A DNA stretch of 64,000 bases from Rotaria socialis (Eukaryota > Rotifera > Eurotatoria > Philodinida > Philodinidae), in NCBI GenBank assembly GCA_905331475.1, contig CAJNYU010000033.1, forward strand, positions 186,001 through 250,000. The letters run 5' to 3'. Position numbers and translations under genes: made by a program. The notes under the pieces were generated by a model. It searched no databases. It was not told where the DNA came from and saw only the letters and a list, made by a program, of their open reading frames with translations. This document shows positions 50,501 to 63,739 of the stretch, piece by piece; within the stretch, counting starts at the first letter, position 1; every line of letters begins with the position of its first letter.

Positions 50501-52741
50501 CGGGTTATGTCTATCGTCAACCATTGATTCGTACTATTGATAAGAGTGCAACATTTAAAGATGTTGAAGTACCACCAGCGGCTTCATCAGCAACATCGTT
50601 TGTTGATGCAGGACAAACACAAACTGAACCTTAGTAAGTTATCAATGTTAATTGTTATTCTTTCTTCAAACCAAAGAGAAAAAGAAAGAAAATCTAACAC
50701 TTTGTTTGTTTTAGTTCACCATCACGTCAAGCTCAATGTACAACTGAATGGCGAAATTCACCAAATGCTTATTTAAGGCAAGAAATTGAAGAAACAGGAA
50801 CACTAAATCCAAAAAAAGTTACGAAGGTAAATTAAATTGAGCAATCCTTTGCAGTTGTGTTCTTTTTTTTGCGCGAATGTTATCAAACCAATATCAGGAT
50901 AGAGTCTCAAAACTTATTTTTATGACATTTAAGAGATCAATATTGATCTCAATTCTCACACCGAAAATTTTAGTCTTACAAAAGCGAATAAATGCTATCT
51001 CATGCGATAGATACAGGACAATTCCATAATATCCAGATTATAGGGCAACTATGAAGTTTCTGTCCATTAGAACGACACAAGTAGATGATAAATATTAACC
51101 TCTTGTAATCTCGATTCTGATTGATGACGAAATAATATTACTCGAATGAAAATTGAGCTTTAGAGGATGGATGTAAATTTCATCTGAATAAACTTTTCAA
51201 TAGGATCAATGATAAATTTCGATAACATAAAAGAAAAACAATGATTGAATATGTATTTTTAGTGGGTACCAGATACTGGTTTAAAACATTCGACACCCAT
51301 TAAAATTGATACAAAACATCAATTTGCACCAAGTAATGTTAATCCAAAAGAACTTAAAAATCATCAAAAACAAATGAAAGATGATCGTTTTAATGAAAAA
51401 ATATCTGCTGGTTATCAATCGAAAATTCTTGAGAATGTCGGTTGGGAAGATCTTACGCAAATGAAAGTAAACACAATCTCAGGTTTTAGAGAATAACTTT
51501 TGCTATTAAAAACAAATTCATTAAGGAGCCGCATCAATCGTCGTCAGAACCAATTGTAGTTGTTGGTGCTGCATCCAAAGGTATTATTAAACGTGACCAA
51601 CAAAATAATGCTATAGTTTATAAATCGTATTATGGTCAAAATCCATTTGCACACATGGATAATGATGAAATTGAAAAATACAAACGAGAAGTCGAACAAA
51701 ATCAAATACGTCAACAAGGTTTGTTTTCATTGGATTAATTAACTTTTCGTTGTCGATATTTTCTTCATTCAGCATTGAAAAAAAATGCTCTACTCGATGA
51801 AATTCGAAAGGGTATATTATAAAGAAAGAAAAGGTTCACATATAAATATTTGATTGATACACCTATCACTTTCACATTGATTGTTCCTCAGGGAACATAA
51901 ATTTACAGATCAAAACTAACCATTTCTACATGAGAGGGTGTGAAAATATTTGTTTTCTCTTTTTTTAAATCAATAAGCATGGCTTTTTACATTTTGTCCT
52001 GCTTTAATAAGACTCATAAGTTTTCTATGCCAACTATCGGACAAATGTTTCTCGGGTTATGCTTTAATAAAACACAGCTTAGTTTTTCTCTTCAAGCCAT
52101 TACATAAAAAAAAAGAACTAATTCAGTTTGTAATTCAATAGCTTATATTCAATTTGCTCTTTCAAACGCATGAGCTATGTGATGATAATGTTTTCTTCTT
52201 TTTTTTCTTGTTTTGTTCCTAAATCTTTGAAATTAATTCAAATATTCTTATACAGGTGGTGATTCTCATTATGATGATCAAGTTGATAGTTTCAATACAA
52301 GCGGCGGTGGCCGAGGTAAGTAACTGTATTCAGTCAATAGGCAATAATCTCTCTCTCTCTCTCTCTCCCTTGTTCTCTCTCGAATTTAAATCATTCAAAA
52401 TAATTATAAATCGTGCATATCAGCCAGACGTATATAGACTGGCACTATTGAAAAAAAGTCCAGGCATAATGATGGACTGTTGGTTTCTATCGGTGCTGTT
52501 ATGAATTTATGTCTGTTGTTCTTCTTTCCTTTTTTGTTTCTCTCATTTTTTTCTTCTTCAACTTTTGCGCGTTTTGTGTTCGCCCGAGAAAAGCGTCATT
52601 TTGTTTGACCGCCATCTGCTACATTACGTGTACGACTCTTGTGGTTCATTATTATTCAACAATTTTGGTCAACTTATCCAATGAATCTTTACAAATGAAG
52701 CCAATCTCCAGCGACTAATTCAACAAGCCAAAAAGAAAACA
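47595..52741 (+). CDS. Adducin (membrane-skeleton protein), 3' end uncertain
   Basis: Cytoskeletal protein that caps actin filaments and ties spectrin to actin below the plasma membrane. Exons: 47595-48065, 49720-49819, 49884-50320, 50386-50633, 50715-50826, 51263-51466, 51526-51718, 51773-51811 and 52256-52315, in phase for about 621 residues, plus a probable exon ending at 52741. The N-terminus carries [18 protein letters not shown]. The head is the class-II-aldolase-like domain with His226 and His228 ([20 protein letters not shown]) and [17 protein letters not shown]. Neck and tail follow ([25 protein letters not shown]). The last visible donor (GTAAG at 52742) must join another exon; a good pyrimidine-rich acceptor (CCTCCTAAG) lies near 54260 and gives a short Lys-rich end in either candidate frame. 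The Lys-rich MARCKS-like C-terminus of other adducins was not found. Intron 1 (1.65 kb) holds a transposon relic. Confidence 0.9.
48260..49140. mobile_element. Terminal-inverted-repeat element in adducin intron 1
   Basis: The left end TGTGTACTTCAAAAAGTGA (from 48260) is matched by the reverse complement of 49121-49140, TGTGTACTCAAAAAAGTGAG. The right end also forms a hairpin by itself (GTGTACTCA and TGAGTACAC around a T run, 49116-49139). A perfect 18-bp palindrome CTCGGATTTAAATCCGAG lies just outside the left end (48237-48254). The interior of about 880 bp has no transposase and a mixed, GC-richer composition (for example ACGGACGGCCGGACACAC at 49084-49101). Likely a non-autonomous DNA transposon; boundaries are approximate and no target duplication was seen. 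Confidence 0.55.
52349..52366. repeat. CT microsatellite
   Basis: CT run in the adducin intron just after the 52315 donor. Confidence 0.75.
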
Positions 52742-54704
52742 GGTAAGATATGTGTGCACGTGTGTCTGTTTCGAAGTATACGAGAACTCTTTAAAGCGTT
52801 TTGAATTGCGAGAGAAGAAAAAAAAGGAACAGATAATGATAATAATCATTTTTTATTAAGACTAAATGTCAAGTGCCATTCTAACGAAAGTAAAGTGAAA
52901 CTTTCCCTTTCGTTCTTTTCTTTAACTATGACCGAACACATATACATATATACATACATACATACATGTATACGATTTACTACTATTTACTTTACTACAC
53001 GCGTGGGGGTGAAAGATGTATGAATAGTTGGTCTGTTAGTTGAAGGTTTCATTTCTTTTTCTTTCGTTTATATAATAGCGATTGTCATCAAAAAGTATAG
53101 CTAGAGTCAATTTAAAGCCTGAACAGATCGGTTAGCTTTTTTCCTTCTCTCTGTTGATTAATAAGAAGCCCTATAGGTTGCATAGAATTCGTATTTGTTT
53201 TTGTGGTATTGATCGTTAATTGGACGTATGTCTTGAGCATCATACGAATGAATTGAAATTATTTATTCAATCAGATATTTGATTCTTCGTGTTTTTCTTT
53301 CGTGAAATTAGTCAATTCAATTGCCCACACACTTGTAACACTTCATTTGTCATGGAATACATTAAATGTACGTGGTTTTCTTATAGCTATTTGAATATGA
53401 TATAATCAACATTGGAAAAGTTTCTATTTGTCTCTTACTTTGAAACAAATAGGAGAGAATATTTATGAGTAGATGAACTTTTCATGAGAGCGTTGTACGG
53501 ACATAGATTCAGGTGGTTTTTTTTTCGGTCAAACAAATTGAAAAATAGAGTGAGAAAAATAAAAAAAGCAGAGACTAATAGATTAAATATACAATTTATT
53601 AAATTTTACTGACAGATGAATAGTTTACACTATTGAATCGCTTTTATTTTCTAGTCAACTGATCATAGTGAGTAGTTTGTTTTAGATGTTCCAGTCTTCG
53701 TTGCGTAGATTACTATGTAGTGTAAGGGCACGAGAAAAAACTGATATGGACGTATTCAAATTATAAGAAGAACTTAGTTTTGAACTCTATTGTTATAAAC
53801 GCATAGGTCTCTAGTCGAAGTCAGACAAACAACAACAACAGAGTTATTTCGTTGCTTAGAATGAATAATCGAATATCTATTGCCTATAGTAAAATATAAT
53901 TCATCAATCAAGATCTTTTCTTTGCACGATTAAATCTCGAACAAGTAATATATCATTTTGTGTTTGATTTAAGCCGACAAGTCAATGATTTTCGCATGAT
54001 GAATATCGTGATCTCGATGGATGGTCAGATCTAAATTAAGCGAAGAAGCAGTTGTTGTTGTTATTGTTTTGTTCAAAACGGACAATTGTCTATCTCTAAT
54101 AGAAGGAAACATAACGTAATACTTGATTAATTCATTATCGTGCCGTAAAAAGTCACAATCACGATGCTTATGCATCTTTCCTTCTCATTTTGACATGATG
54201 TAGTGATGACTAACGATGCCGACACTACTCTCTCGTTTCTTTTTCTCTTTTCCTCCTAAGGCATAATGGTGAGAAGAAAAAAGAATTGAGTGAACTAATC
54301 TCGGCGACGTTCGCGTTAAGTTAGCTTTACTTGAAGAGAAAGAACGAAGAAATAAGGAGAGAACGAAACATAGTCAGGTAAATATAAAAATGAAAAAAAA
54401 GAAAAGCAGAAAAATTCGTTGTTGTACGTCGAGTAAGAGAAGAAACGAAAAAAGGAAGACGAAGGAAGCAAGTAACGACGCATACATATAAATTCTGACC
54501 AAACGTGTTAGTTGATGATGATAGTGATTGAAATAAGTATTACCGATGTTGTAAAAAAAGTTCAAGGCCATTGAAGAGTGTTAAAATGGAGGTATTGCAT
54601 TTCTGTTTTTGATTTTTAAGTTTAGAAAAAAAAACAGAGAAGAAAAAGGAGAAAAGCATCACATGTTTATTGAAAAATTTCTTTTATTTTTGTTTATAGT
54701 TTAA
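52742..54704. other. Spacer between adducin and the giant gene
   Basis: About 2 kb. It probably holds the last adducin exon (candidate acceptor near 54260), its 3' UTR, and the promoter and leader of the giant gene. A CATACATACATA run lies near 52950-52968. A purine-rich stretch at 54340-54470 gives spurious long frames on the opposite strand. The AG at 54698-54699, five bases before the next ATG, looks like an acceptor for a leader exon or a trans-spliced leader. Confidence 0.5.
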
Positions 54705-57700
54705 ATGCATCAACAGCCGACTCGTTCAGCACGAACACCACAACGACGAGCGCCATTGAATTCGTCATCAGGTGATTTGAGTGACTCATCATCAGTTCGT
54801 GCTACTGTTCCAAGTTCACATCAGCCTAGTGAATATCAATCCCCATTACATATTATCCCATCGTCATCAACAACGTTGATGACAACTTCTCAACCAACAC
54901 TTCAAGCACAAACGACAACTCAGGAAAATTTTCTTAGTCAACCATATCATTCAAAAACTGTTCCTTCATTTGCTGAAACACAACTTCTATCTATTTATTA
55001 TCTTAATCGTAATATAACCAATCAGCCTATTGGTGGTGCAAATCGTGACAGTTGTATATTTATTGAACAACAAGAACGTAAACCAGTACGGTATAGTGCA
55101 TCGTATGATCCATCAGCATCGACAAGATCGACACAAACATCACCACTATTAGCCTTAAAACAATTATCAACATATGGGTCAACATTAATCGTTGATTCAA
55201 GTCAACAATCTATAGGAACAAATAATCGTCTCTATGAACAACGTTTAAAAATACACTCTGGCAGTCAACGTTTAGCTAATAATCTAGCATTAATCAGTGA
55301 AACTGATATACCTTCGTCATCAAGTGAACTTGTTGAAGAATCTCGATATTCATACGAAGAATATCTTATACACGTTGATGATAATCAAGAACAAAAAAAA
55401 TTGATATCTTCATCAACACCAACTAGTGCATCGTCAGTCACTACAATTATTGCTCAACAATCTCCTCAACAGTCAACTCTTTCTCCGTCAAAACTAACAG
55501 AAAAAAAAATGCTTCATCCCGAAGAATTTGATTCTGATCGTACATCACGTTTGAGCGGTGATGACATTAATACACATTCATCGACTAGTAGTATGTCTGG
55601 CTCATTTACCAATCATGATTGGCCAACAGCAGGCGTCAATAATTCTTCGAATCCTTCGAATAATTATCCGATTGTAAATACTCGTCAAACAATTGCAAAT
55701 CAAACAACACGAATATCAAGTTGGCCACCTGCTCCAAATGAAGAACCACCGGTTGATACACCATTTGAAACATCCTTTATCTTAGATGAAAGCGATGAAC
55801 AACGACGTCCATCTCGTGTTCAATTTGCTGAACAACTTGTTCGTGTTATACCACCATCAGCTACGAATAGTCTTAGTGAAGAATCTACTGCTGCTGTGAC
55901 ACCACCACCACCAACAACAGCAAGAACAATGACGACAACGAGTTCTGCACCAGCTATAACACCTCGAACAAGTACTACTCGACCATATTCATCGAAAATA
56001 CATGAACAAAACAATGATATGGACATTGAAGAAGATGATACAACAGCTACGACAACGACATCCAGTAATCAAGAAGTAATAACTGGTCGTTTACAACGAA
56101 CAAGTGGATTAACAAATCTTAATGAAGTTATGATGACTAGACCAACAGTAGTACCACCACCACCACCACCACCTTCTGCTCCTCCTCCTCCTCCTCCTCC
56201 TGCTACTCCTCCAGCAACAGCCTCCGGTGTTGATCCTCGTCTTGTTCGTGATCAACTACAAAGGCTTGATTATAAACTTGTTGTTGATACACGTCAGCCG
56301 AAAAATCAATCAAAATGGGTCAAAGATCATATGGATGCTGCTGATGTTCAAAAACTACCACTGCCACAATCCATAACAACAACAATACCGACCGGTTCAG
56401 GTCGAGTTGGTGCACTTCGTTCATTATTCGAACAACAAAGTGGCCGTTCATCTGATTCATCAACATTAAATAGTCCAACAGGGCAAATACGGCGAACCGA
56501 TCCCGAAGAACGACCATCAAGACATGGTGATGAAATACGTTTTCGTATCAAACAACCAAAATCTGCAACCATTCATCATGCTGAACCAGCTCAAATTATT
56601 CAACGTACAAAACAATCAACAAATAATGCATCTAGCGTAGTTCCATTAACATGGGAGGATTTAGTTGGTGTTCAAGAAGAACATCAAAAACAATGGCGAC
56701 CACAATATTCATCATATCCATTTGAACTTGATGAAATACAACAAATTATTGGTAAACGTATCAACTCACTTGATGATACTGGCTATTATTCACAAGTAAA
56801 AATAGACAACGTCTATTTTAGAACTTATTTTTATTTTTATTTTTTTTGTTTTTAAAGAATGATCATACATGGCGATGGAATGATATATTTTGGCGTAGTT
56901 TAACATCATTACAACATGATCAATTGAACCGTCTTCTACAGTCACGTTCGCGACAAGATAGTGGTGATACACAGATTAATGAACATAGCGATCGTTCAGC
57001 TTATCAAGGTGACTCAGAAGATAATACACCAAAATTCAATAATAACAGTCGACGAATACGTTCACAAAATTCATCTGAAGAAAATCTTGCACCAACAACT
57101 ATTACTCGAACAATTGTCGAAGAAACAAAACGTATACAATCGACTATCAACGATCCAGGTTTAACTGTCAGTGTAACTGGTGCTGGGGCATGGCAACAAC
57201 AAAAACAACCAACAGCATCAACCGGTATTGGTAAATATACTGAAACAAGTACTATACATGAAAATCATCCATCTATCAGTGTATTTGGTTCAACACCAAA
57301 TGGAAATTATGCAAGAGTTGGCTCACAAGAATCTATTGCATCATCAACTATTCAACCGCAATCATTTACGAATAAAAAGCCCGATAATCAAATGACCATT
57401 ATTGAATCTGGTTATAATTCGGCCGATGAACCACTGCAGCAACAACAACAACAACAACAACAGCAACGAGCAAATCTATTTCGACCGAATTCAAGTACAA
57501 TCATTGAAGAATCATCAACTTCACAGCATATGGATATACATAGTGGCATAGCTGGTCTAGTTGCTGGACCTAGTTCAGTTATCATATCATCCAATGATAT
57601 ACAACTACAAGAACAACCAATATATGAAAATCTTCGTCCAGAATTAATACGGCAACAATTAAGTGAACCTGATCTTGATCCTTTAAGTTATGAACAATTT

Positions 57701-60700
57701 ATTTTTGATTATTTTTCAACATATGCAAAGCGTTTACGTAGTAACGAAAGAACACTTATATTAATCATTGATGGGCAACAAATACAAATGCCACATATAC
57801 GTGTACCTACAAATGATAGTTTAGTTCTATCGAGAAATGTCTATTTAGATGCCATCGATGAATATCCACCACCATTTGAAACTGAATCTGATCAATTAGT
57901 CATATTTATACATGGTGAAACTATTATTTTACCAGCTGATCGCTGGCTATTTTATAAAAGAAAATATCATAATGCACAATGGATAAATAAACTCGAGCGA
58001 ATCAATCGACGTATACCAACAAATTTAATGCCTATTCTTCAAGATTGGCTTTCTGAACATACAACATTTTTACTTGAAAGAAATGAAATGAACGTTGACG
58101 GTTTTAATATACCATTGACAGGTAAATTAGGTCAACGTATATTGGATCTCTATCAAATTTTTCAATTGCAATCAAATCAAAATTCTTTTTGGAATGAAAT
58201 ATTAAAATATTTAATTCGTACAGGTTATGTTTCATTCGATTCCGATGAACAACTGATACGTATAGGAAATAGTGAACTCGATGCACAACGCATTCTATCA
58301 TCTCAACCATCTCCATCACCAGAATTAATTGAACGCGTAGGCAATCTTCTACGTTCATTAGATAATATACATTTTAATAATAGTAATGGTACATTAATAC
58401 TAGATGAAAATTTTGTTATATCAAACGAATATATTCATGAGCTCTTTCAAGAATATCAAGCCGGAGAAACACTAAATGCTAATCAAGTTGCTGACATACT
58501 TTTACATATATGTGACCGCGAAGAAGATCAAGACGGTCAATCAATTCTATTATCATTGGATGGGCAAATTCTAAAATTGGCACCTCGCTCTACTATTATT
58601 GAAGAACAACAAATAGACGATGATGATGATGGTGATGAAGATGATGATGTTCTTATTCAGTGGCTATCTGATAATGCCCGATGGTCAACTGAAAACGGAC
58701 AAGTATTTCTCTTACGTTATCGTACAATGCCCAATTATTTAATACGTATAACAGGTGACGAGGGTTTACGTCTATCAAATCTTTTACATCGTCAAACTTT
58801 ACATATGAATGATCTCTTAGATTGGCATAAAAAACATGTACAAATAGAACGAATTGACAATTCTTTACGTATGATAATAAAACCAAATAGAAATATCGAG
58901 ATTGATAGTTTACCTTTGGACGAGAATGAAAAAAAACGAGAAAAAGTAAAATCTACCAATCAAAAAACTAGAAATACATTCGAACAACAAGAAGAAAAAC
59001 CTTTAGTCTTTTTTGTTCCTTTTCATCAGCAAACTCAAAACGGCAACGAAGAAGAAAAAAGAGAAAAAGAAAATAATTACCAACATTCTACCTCTACTTC
59101 TTCTCTACTTCAACAAGAAGAACAGAAAAAAATAAAAACTAACGACAGCGACGAAGAACGAGCCTTATTCCTTGAAAGTATTTCTTCACTATTGCACTTT
59201 GTCAATGCAAATGGTAGTAATGTTGGCACGCTCGAACTCATTCAAGGTCGTCGCTTAAGACTTTCGTTAACCAATAATTCTCCTTTTTCTCAACAACAAC
59301 AACAACTTGAATTTAATGAAGCAGATACAAAACTACTTTACGAAGAGCTTGATTTAGATATTGACGCTTGCGCCGAAAATTTAATCGATTTGGTATTTGA
59401 TAGAACTGAATTCGACAACGATAAACAACATATTCTCATCTACTATCATAATCAAATGTTGAAATTAAAGAATTTCAAACAAAAAGTTTTGCAACCTGCA
59501 GCTAAAAAACTTCGATTAACATCAAATAAAGTACCCACAGTTGAATCACCCACACCGACATCTCTCAATGAAGAACATGTTGATACTCTAACACAATGGC
59601 TTGATCAATTGAATCGACAAGGCTTAATAACAATAACAGAACAAAACGATATTGTCATTCTTCCTAATGGCGACGATGATCAACAACAAATTCTTATTAA
59701 CCATGATGATGTTGATAAATATATGGAACATAAATTAAATGCAGCAACTCCAGGCGATGGAGGTGAAGTTATCGTTATGAATGATATAGCAAGAATTTTA
59801 CTGCTATATAAATATGTTCATTTTTCCGAGGGACAATTAGTATTCGGTACTCAACATATAGCATTAGATCGTAATGAATTAATTTGGTTAAGATCTATTA
59901 TACGTGGCGTTAGAATGGAAGAACTCAATCGCGAAACTGCAGTTGATTTATTCGATGGAGAAAATACACAAGCACTTCATATACCCTATGAACATATGCC
60001 ACCAACAAATGATTCATATATTGTTGCTAATTATTTATATCAAAACGGAACTGTTCGATATGATATTGACACAGGAAATTATGCATATCGTTATATACCA
60101 CCTGATATACCATTAGACGAAGATACTAATACACCTGAACGTATTGGCCAACGACAAATACTCTCATCGCATATTCGTTATGTTCATGTTGATGAAGATA
60201 AAAAACTTATTGAATTAGAATTTATTCATGATCCAAATCATCGTTTAAAATTACCATCACGTTGGTATCGTCAAGCTGCTGCTCATCGTTTCGAGCGTTC
60301 CTACATTATTGACATGCTACTTGCAAATGGCGGTACTATCGATCGGGATACATTTACATTTAATGGTCGCAACTATTCTTTACAAGTTCCACGTGTAGCA
60401 TCGACGTCGTCAGCTGGACCACCAGAAGCAACAAACCTTCACACACTAAAATTATCATCAAAACAAAAACAAACTCTTATTCAAAGTTACGTTGAATTTA
60501 TCAATAACCAAGATGGTATTAAACGTGATAATGTTAATACATTAATATTATTAGAAAATGAAACTGATGGTTCACAATTATATTTAACACCTGCACACAG
60601 CGATTATGTACATCGAAATCAGTATCGTCGACAAGATGTTATTAGTTTACTTAATAAACATGGTCAAATAAAACAAGATGAATTTGGCAATTGGTTATTA

Positions 60701-63700
60701 TTTTATAATAATCAATATGTTCAAATTCCACCATCAATTATTCCAGCCGCAATCAAAGAAAGTGTCTTACGTTCATCAGGTCAACGATTTGGTCGTCAAA
60801 ATGCAACGGGTGATGAAGATGATAAACAATTTCGTGCTCGTTTAGCACAAGAAACTGAAAATGAATTTATTGAACGTTTTCATTCAACAATTGATTACAT
60901 GTACAATACTGGTTTAATAACATGCAATAGACGTTTGAAATTGGTTGAAATTCATTGCTCAAATCAAACATTAAAAATACCAATTGATCAGCTGCGTTCA
61001 ATAGTTGATTCACGTGTATTAAATTCATCTGTTGATAATCTATTACCATTTGAAAGTCAACAATTATCATATTGGCTATTAAAACATTCGGAGTCAATAC
61101 GTAACACACGTGAGAGTTACATAGAATTAACACATAAACATAAGCAATATAATTTGCCACCAATAAATCCTAATGCAAATCGTACTAAACCACAAACAGG
61201 CTTATCATCAACTACAAAACATTTTGGTTTAACATCAAAAGATCCAACATCATTGTCACGAGTTGATTTGTCAACATCTCATAATCAAGATCGTTGTGCA
61301 CGTCATTTGTTGGAAAAACTTGATGAATTTGGTGGTATTTATCTTGATGATGATACACGTACACTTATTCTATCGATGGCACCTGATAAAAAACAACAGT
61401 TAATTATTCGCAATCCTACTATACCTGTTACAAGACAGACACTTACAGACTATTTAATAAATCATGGTCGTTTTGCATTGAGTTCCGATCGTACAAATAT
61501 TGAATATCGTCATTATGATGATGGAAGAGTATATCGTTTTAGTCCGTTTATAAACGATTGGATCAATGCATTTGATGAATCAAACGAACAACGTATTGTA
61601 CGAGCGCTAGGTGACATTCTATCTTTAAATGGAAGATTTTTACAACGTGCCGATCGACAAATAATAATATCGTTGAGAAATGGTGAACGTTTCATCATAC
61701 CAAGTCATATTGGTTCACAATTAATTGGTCCTGTTAATGGACAAACCGTAGCTGAGTTACTTGTTGAATATGCTGATGATATACACGAAGAACAAGATGG
61801 AAAATATTTAGTTATAACACTTGGTGATAATACATTACGTTTACCACAACAAAGACAATTAATGTCATCGAAACCCATAAGAACACCAACAAAAACACCG
61901 GTTGATCCAAAATTAAAATTACTTTTTCCGTTTAATAAATCTTTAAGAGAAATACAAAAAACTCCATCAACATCAACATTAAATTTTCTACCACCGGATG
62001 CATCCAATGGTTATGCTATGGATCCATTACTTATGCTTGCTAATTATATATATCGTGCTGGTACGATCTATCAAGATGATCGTGGTCGTTTAGTTATTAA
62101 AATGAATGAAGATGAAATTGTTGTGCCACGTATCGAAGCAATCAATGCTATTGAAACAATAAATACATCGCCAAGTCGTACGGGTACTATAATAGCACGT
62201 TTAATTGATCGTATTGGTAGAGTGCAATCGAATAGAGCTGGTGGTTTAATAATAACAATTGGTAAAAGTTCATTTGAAATACCGAAAGAATTAATCGATC
62301 GGGCTAATCAATTACATCGTGAAACTATTGATAAAGAAAATGATCTTTCAATTAATGATCCCGATTTTGTGCAAGCAGGTTTGAACGGTTCAATGACATT
62401 AGCTGGTCGTTATACACGACCACCGGGGCCCACACTTTTGCCATCATTACGTTTATCGAAATCTGTCGGTAGTTTATCAACATTAGCAAATAGACATCCA
62501 TGGTTTACTGATGATCAACAGATGCTCTATGCAAATGATGGTCGTGGTGATGCGAGATATTTAAATTTAGATAATTATCCATTATCATGGCAAAAAGAAG
62601 CACATAAACATGGTGTTGATTGTGAAGTACGGACACTACGTAATGTGGCACCATACTTAAATGTATTAGGTTATGTTGAAAATGATCCGAAAAATGCTGT
62701 AACTATAAATGATTTAACACGTTTACATCCAGAAATGTTATCTCGTGGTAAAGTTACTGATGATCCATATTTAAAACAATTAGAAAATGATCGTGCACAA
62801 GTGCAAACTAAATTATGTCCAAAACCACGTATACTCGTTATACCCGATGATGAAACAATGTTATCATCAAATCGTAAAACACGTTTCTATGTACAATATA
62901 TGTATGAAAATGATGCTGTACTCGGTGCCGATCCCGCCTATGTTATGATGTTGCCTAGTCGCTATCCTGTACGACCAACACAACCACAATTAATAGCACC
63001 GCATCATTATCGAGATATAACTTTACGCGGAGCACCTGTCTATGTTCATAAGAAAGGTGAAGGTGAAGTTTACTTTGAAAATCTTGCACAATATTTATCA
63101 ACTGAACATCGTGATATATCACCACGTACCGTTCGTCGTATGCTAAATTTTTCAAAGCCTGATGAATATCTTGAATATTTAAGCAATAAAATGCCAGCAG
63201 CTGAAGCTGAACAACTCGTACGAGAAAGTGAAGAGCCCTTAGGTGAAATACCAACACGTTATAGTAACATAACAACAAGAACGAGTCGTGATGAACTAAA
63301 TCGAATTGAGAATGAGGATGATGAAGAATTAGATGAAGATTTGGAAAATCAATATCTTGAGAATGATAATCGACGACGAATTGTTTCACCACGCACTTAT
63401 TATAATATACAAAACGATGCAACAAATACATTAGACGAACAACGTCGACCCTTAGTTGTATATCAAAATCTTCCGAATTCTTCATCACAACAACCACTAT
63501 CAACAGTAACATCATCAACAATAAGAAAACTTATGGAACGAAGTCCATCAACATCAAGTCTTGGTTCAGACATGCTAATTGCTAATTCATTACCAACTCA
63601 TCGTACTGTTTTTGATAATCCACCACCACCACCGCGCAATGATAGAAATCGGGGAATCACAACAATCATATCATCCAATCCGTTAAGTAGCCTTACTGAT

Positions 63701-63739
63701 GAAAATTATGGTCGACCTGTTTTACGTGGTCCAGTCTAA
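54705..63739 (+). CDS. Giant modular protein of 2,990 residues, family not recognised
   Basis: Two exons, 54705-56795 and 56858-63739, joined in phase 0 by a 62-base intron with a T-rich acceptor; the second exon is 6.9 kb without a break. Residues 1-480 are Ser/Thr/Gln-rich and look disordered. Pro runs follow at about 483-507 (PPPPPPPSAPPPPPPP), typical ligands of SH3, EVH1 or profilin. Around residues 645-730 is a more structured part (PLTWEDLVG, HTWRWNDIFWRSL). A Gln run lies at 57437-57469. Residues about 975-2520 consist of roughly 25 degenerate modules of about 60 residues: a helix ending in L-x-x-x-G, a short hydrophobic turn, then two strands closing with hydrophobic-x-hydrophobic-Pro. 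Residues about 2578-2820 form a non-repetitive, probably folded region (HPWFTDDQQMLY, RFYVQYMYEND), followed by an acidic, polar tail. No signal peptide, membrane segment or catalytic motif was seen, so an intracellular scaffold is likely. Function unknown. Confidence 0.88.
56151..56223 (+). repeat. Poly-proline coding tract
   Basis: CCA/CCT runs coding two blocks of seven Pro separated by Ser-Ala, then ATPPATAS, in exon 1 of the giant gene. Such tracts commonly dock SH3, EVH1 or profilin domains. Confidence 0.85.
57437..57469 (+). repeat. Poly-glutamine (CAG/CAA) tract
   Basis: Eleven Gln codons, mostly CAA, in the disordered part of the giant protein before the module array. Confidence 0.9.
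57690..62320 (+). repeat. Array of about 25 degenerate protein modules
   Basis: Seen at protein level only. Clear units include LVIFIHGETIILPADRW (57896 on), LLANGGTIDRDTFTFNGRNY (60322 on), LLNKHGQIKQDEFGNWLLFY (60649 on), LANYIYRAGTIYQDDRGRLV (62036 on) and LIDRIGRVQSNRAGGLIITI (62202 on). The shared pattern is a helix with Leu pairs, Gly-x-(Ile/Val/Phe), a polar Asp/Asn-rich turn, a strand with Leu-hydrophobic-x-hydrophobic, a polar turn, and a strand ending hydrophobic-x-hydrophobic-Pro. DNA identity between units is low, so the array is old. Confidence 0.7.

Noticed and set aside
62955..63521. Long antisense frame (188 codons) under the giant gene, and similar ones at 55820, 58104, 60867 and 61705
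   Set aside because: Shadow frames caused by the codon use of the sense gene.
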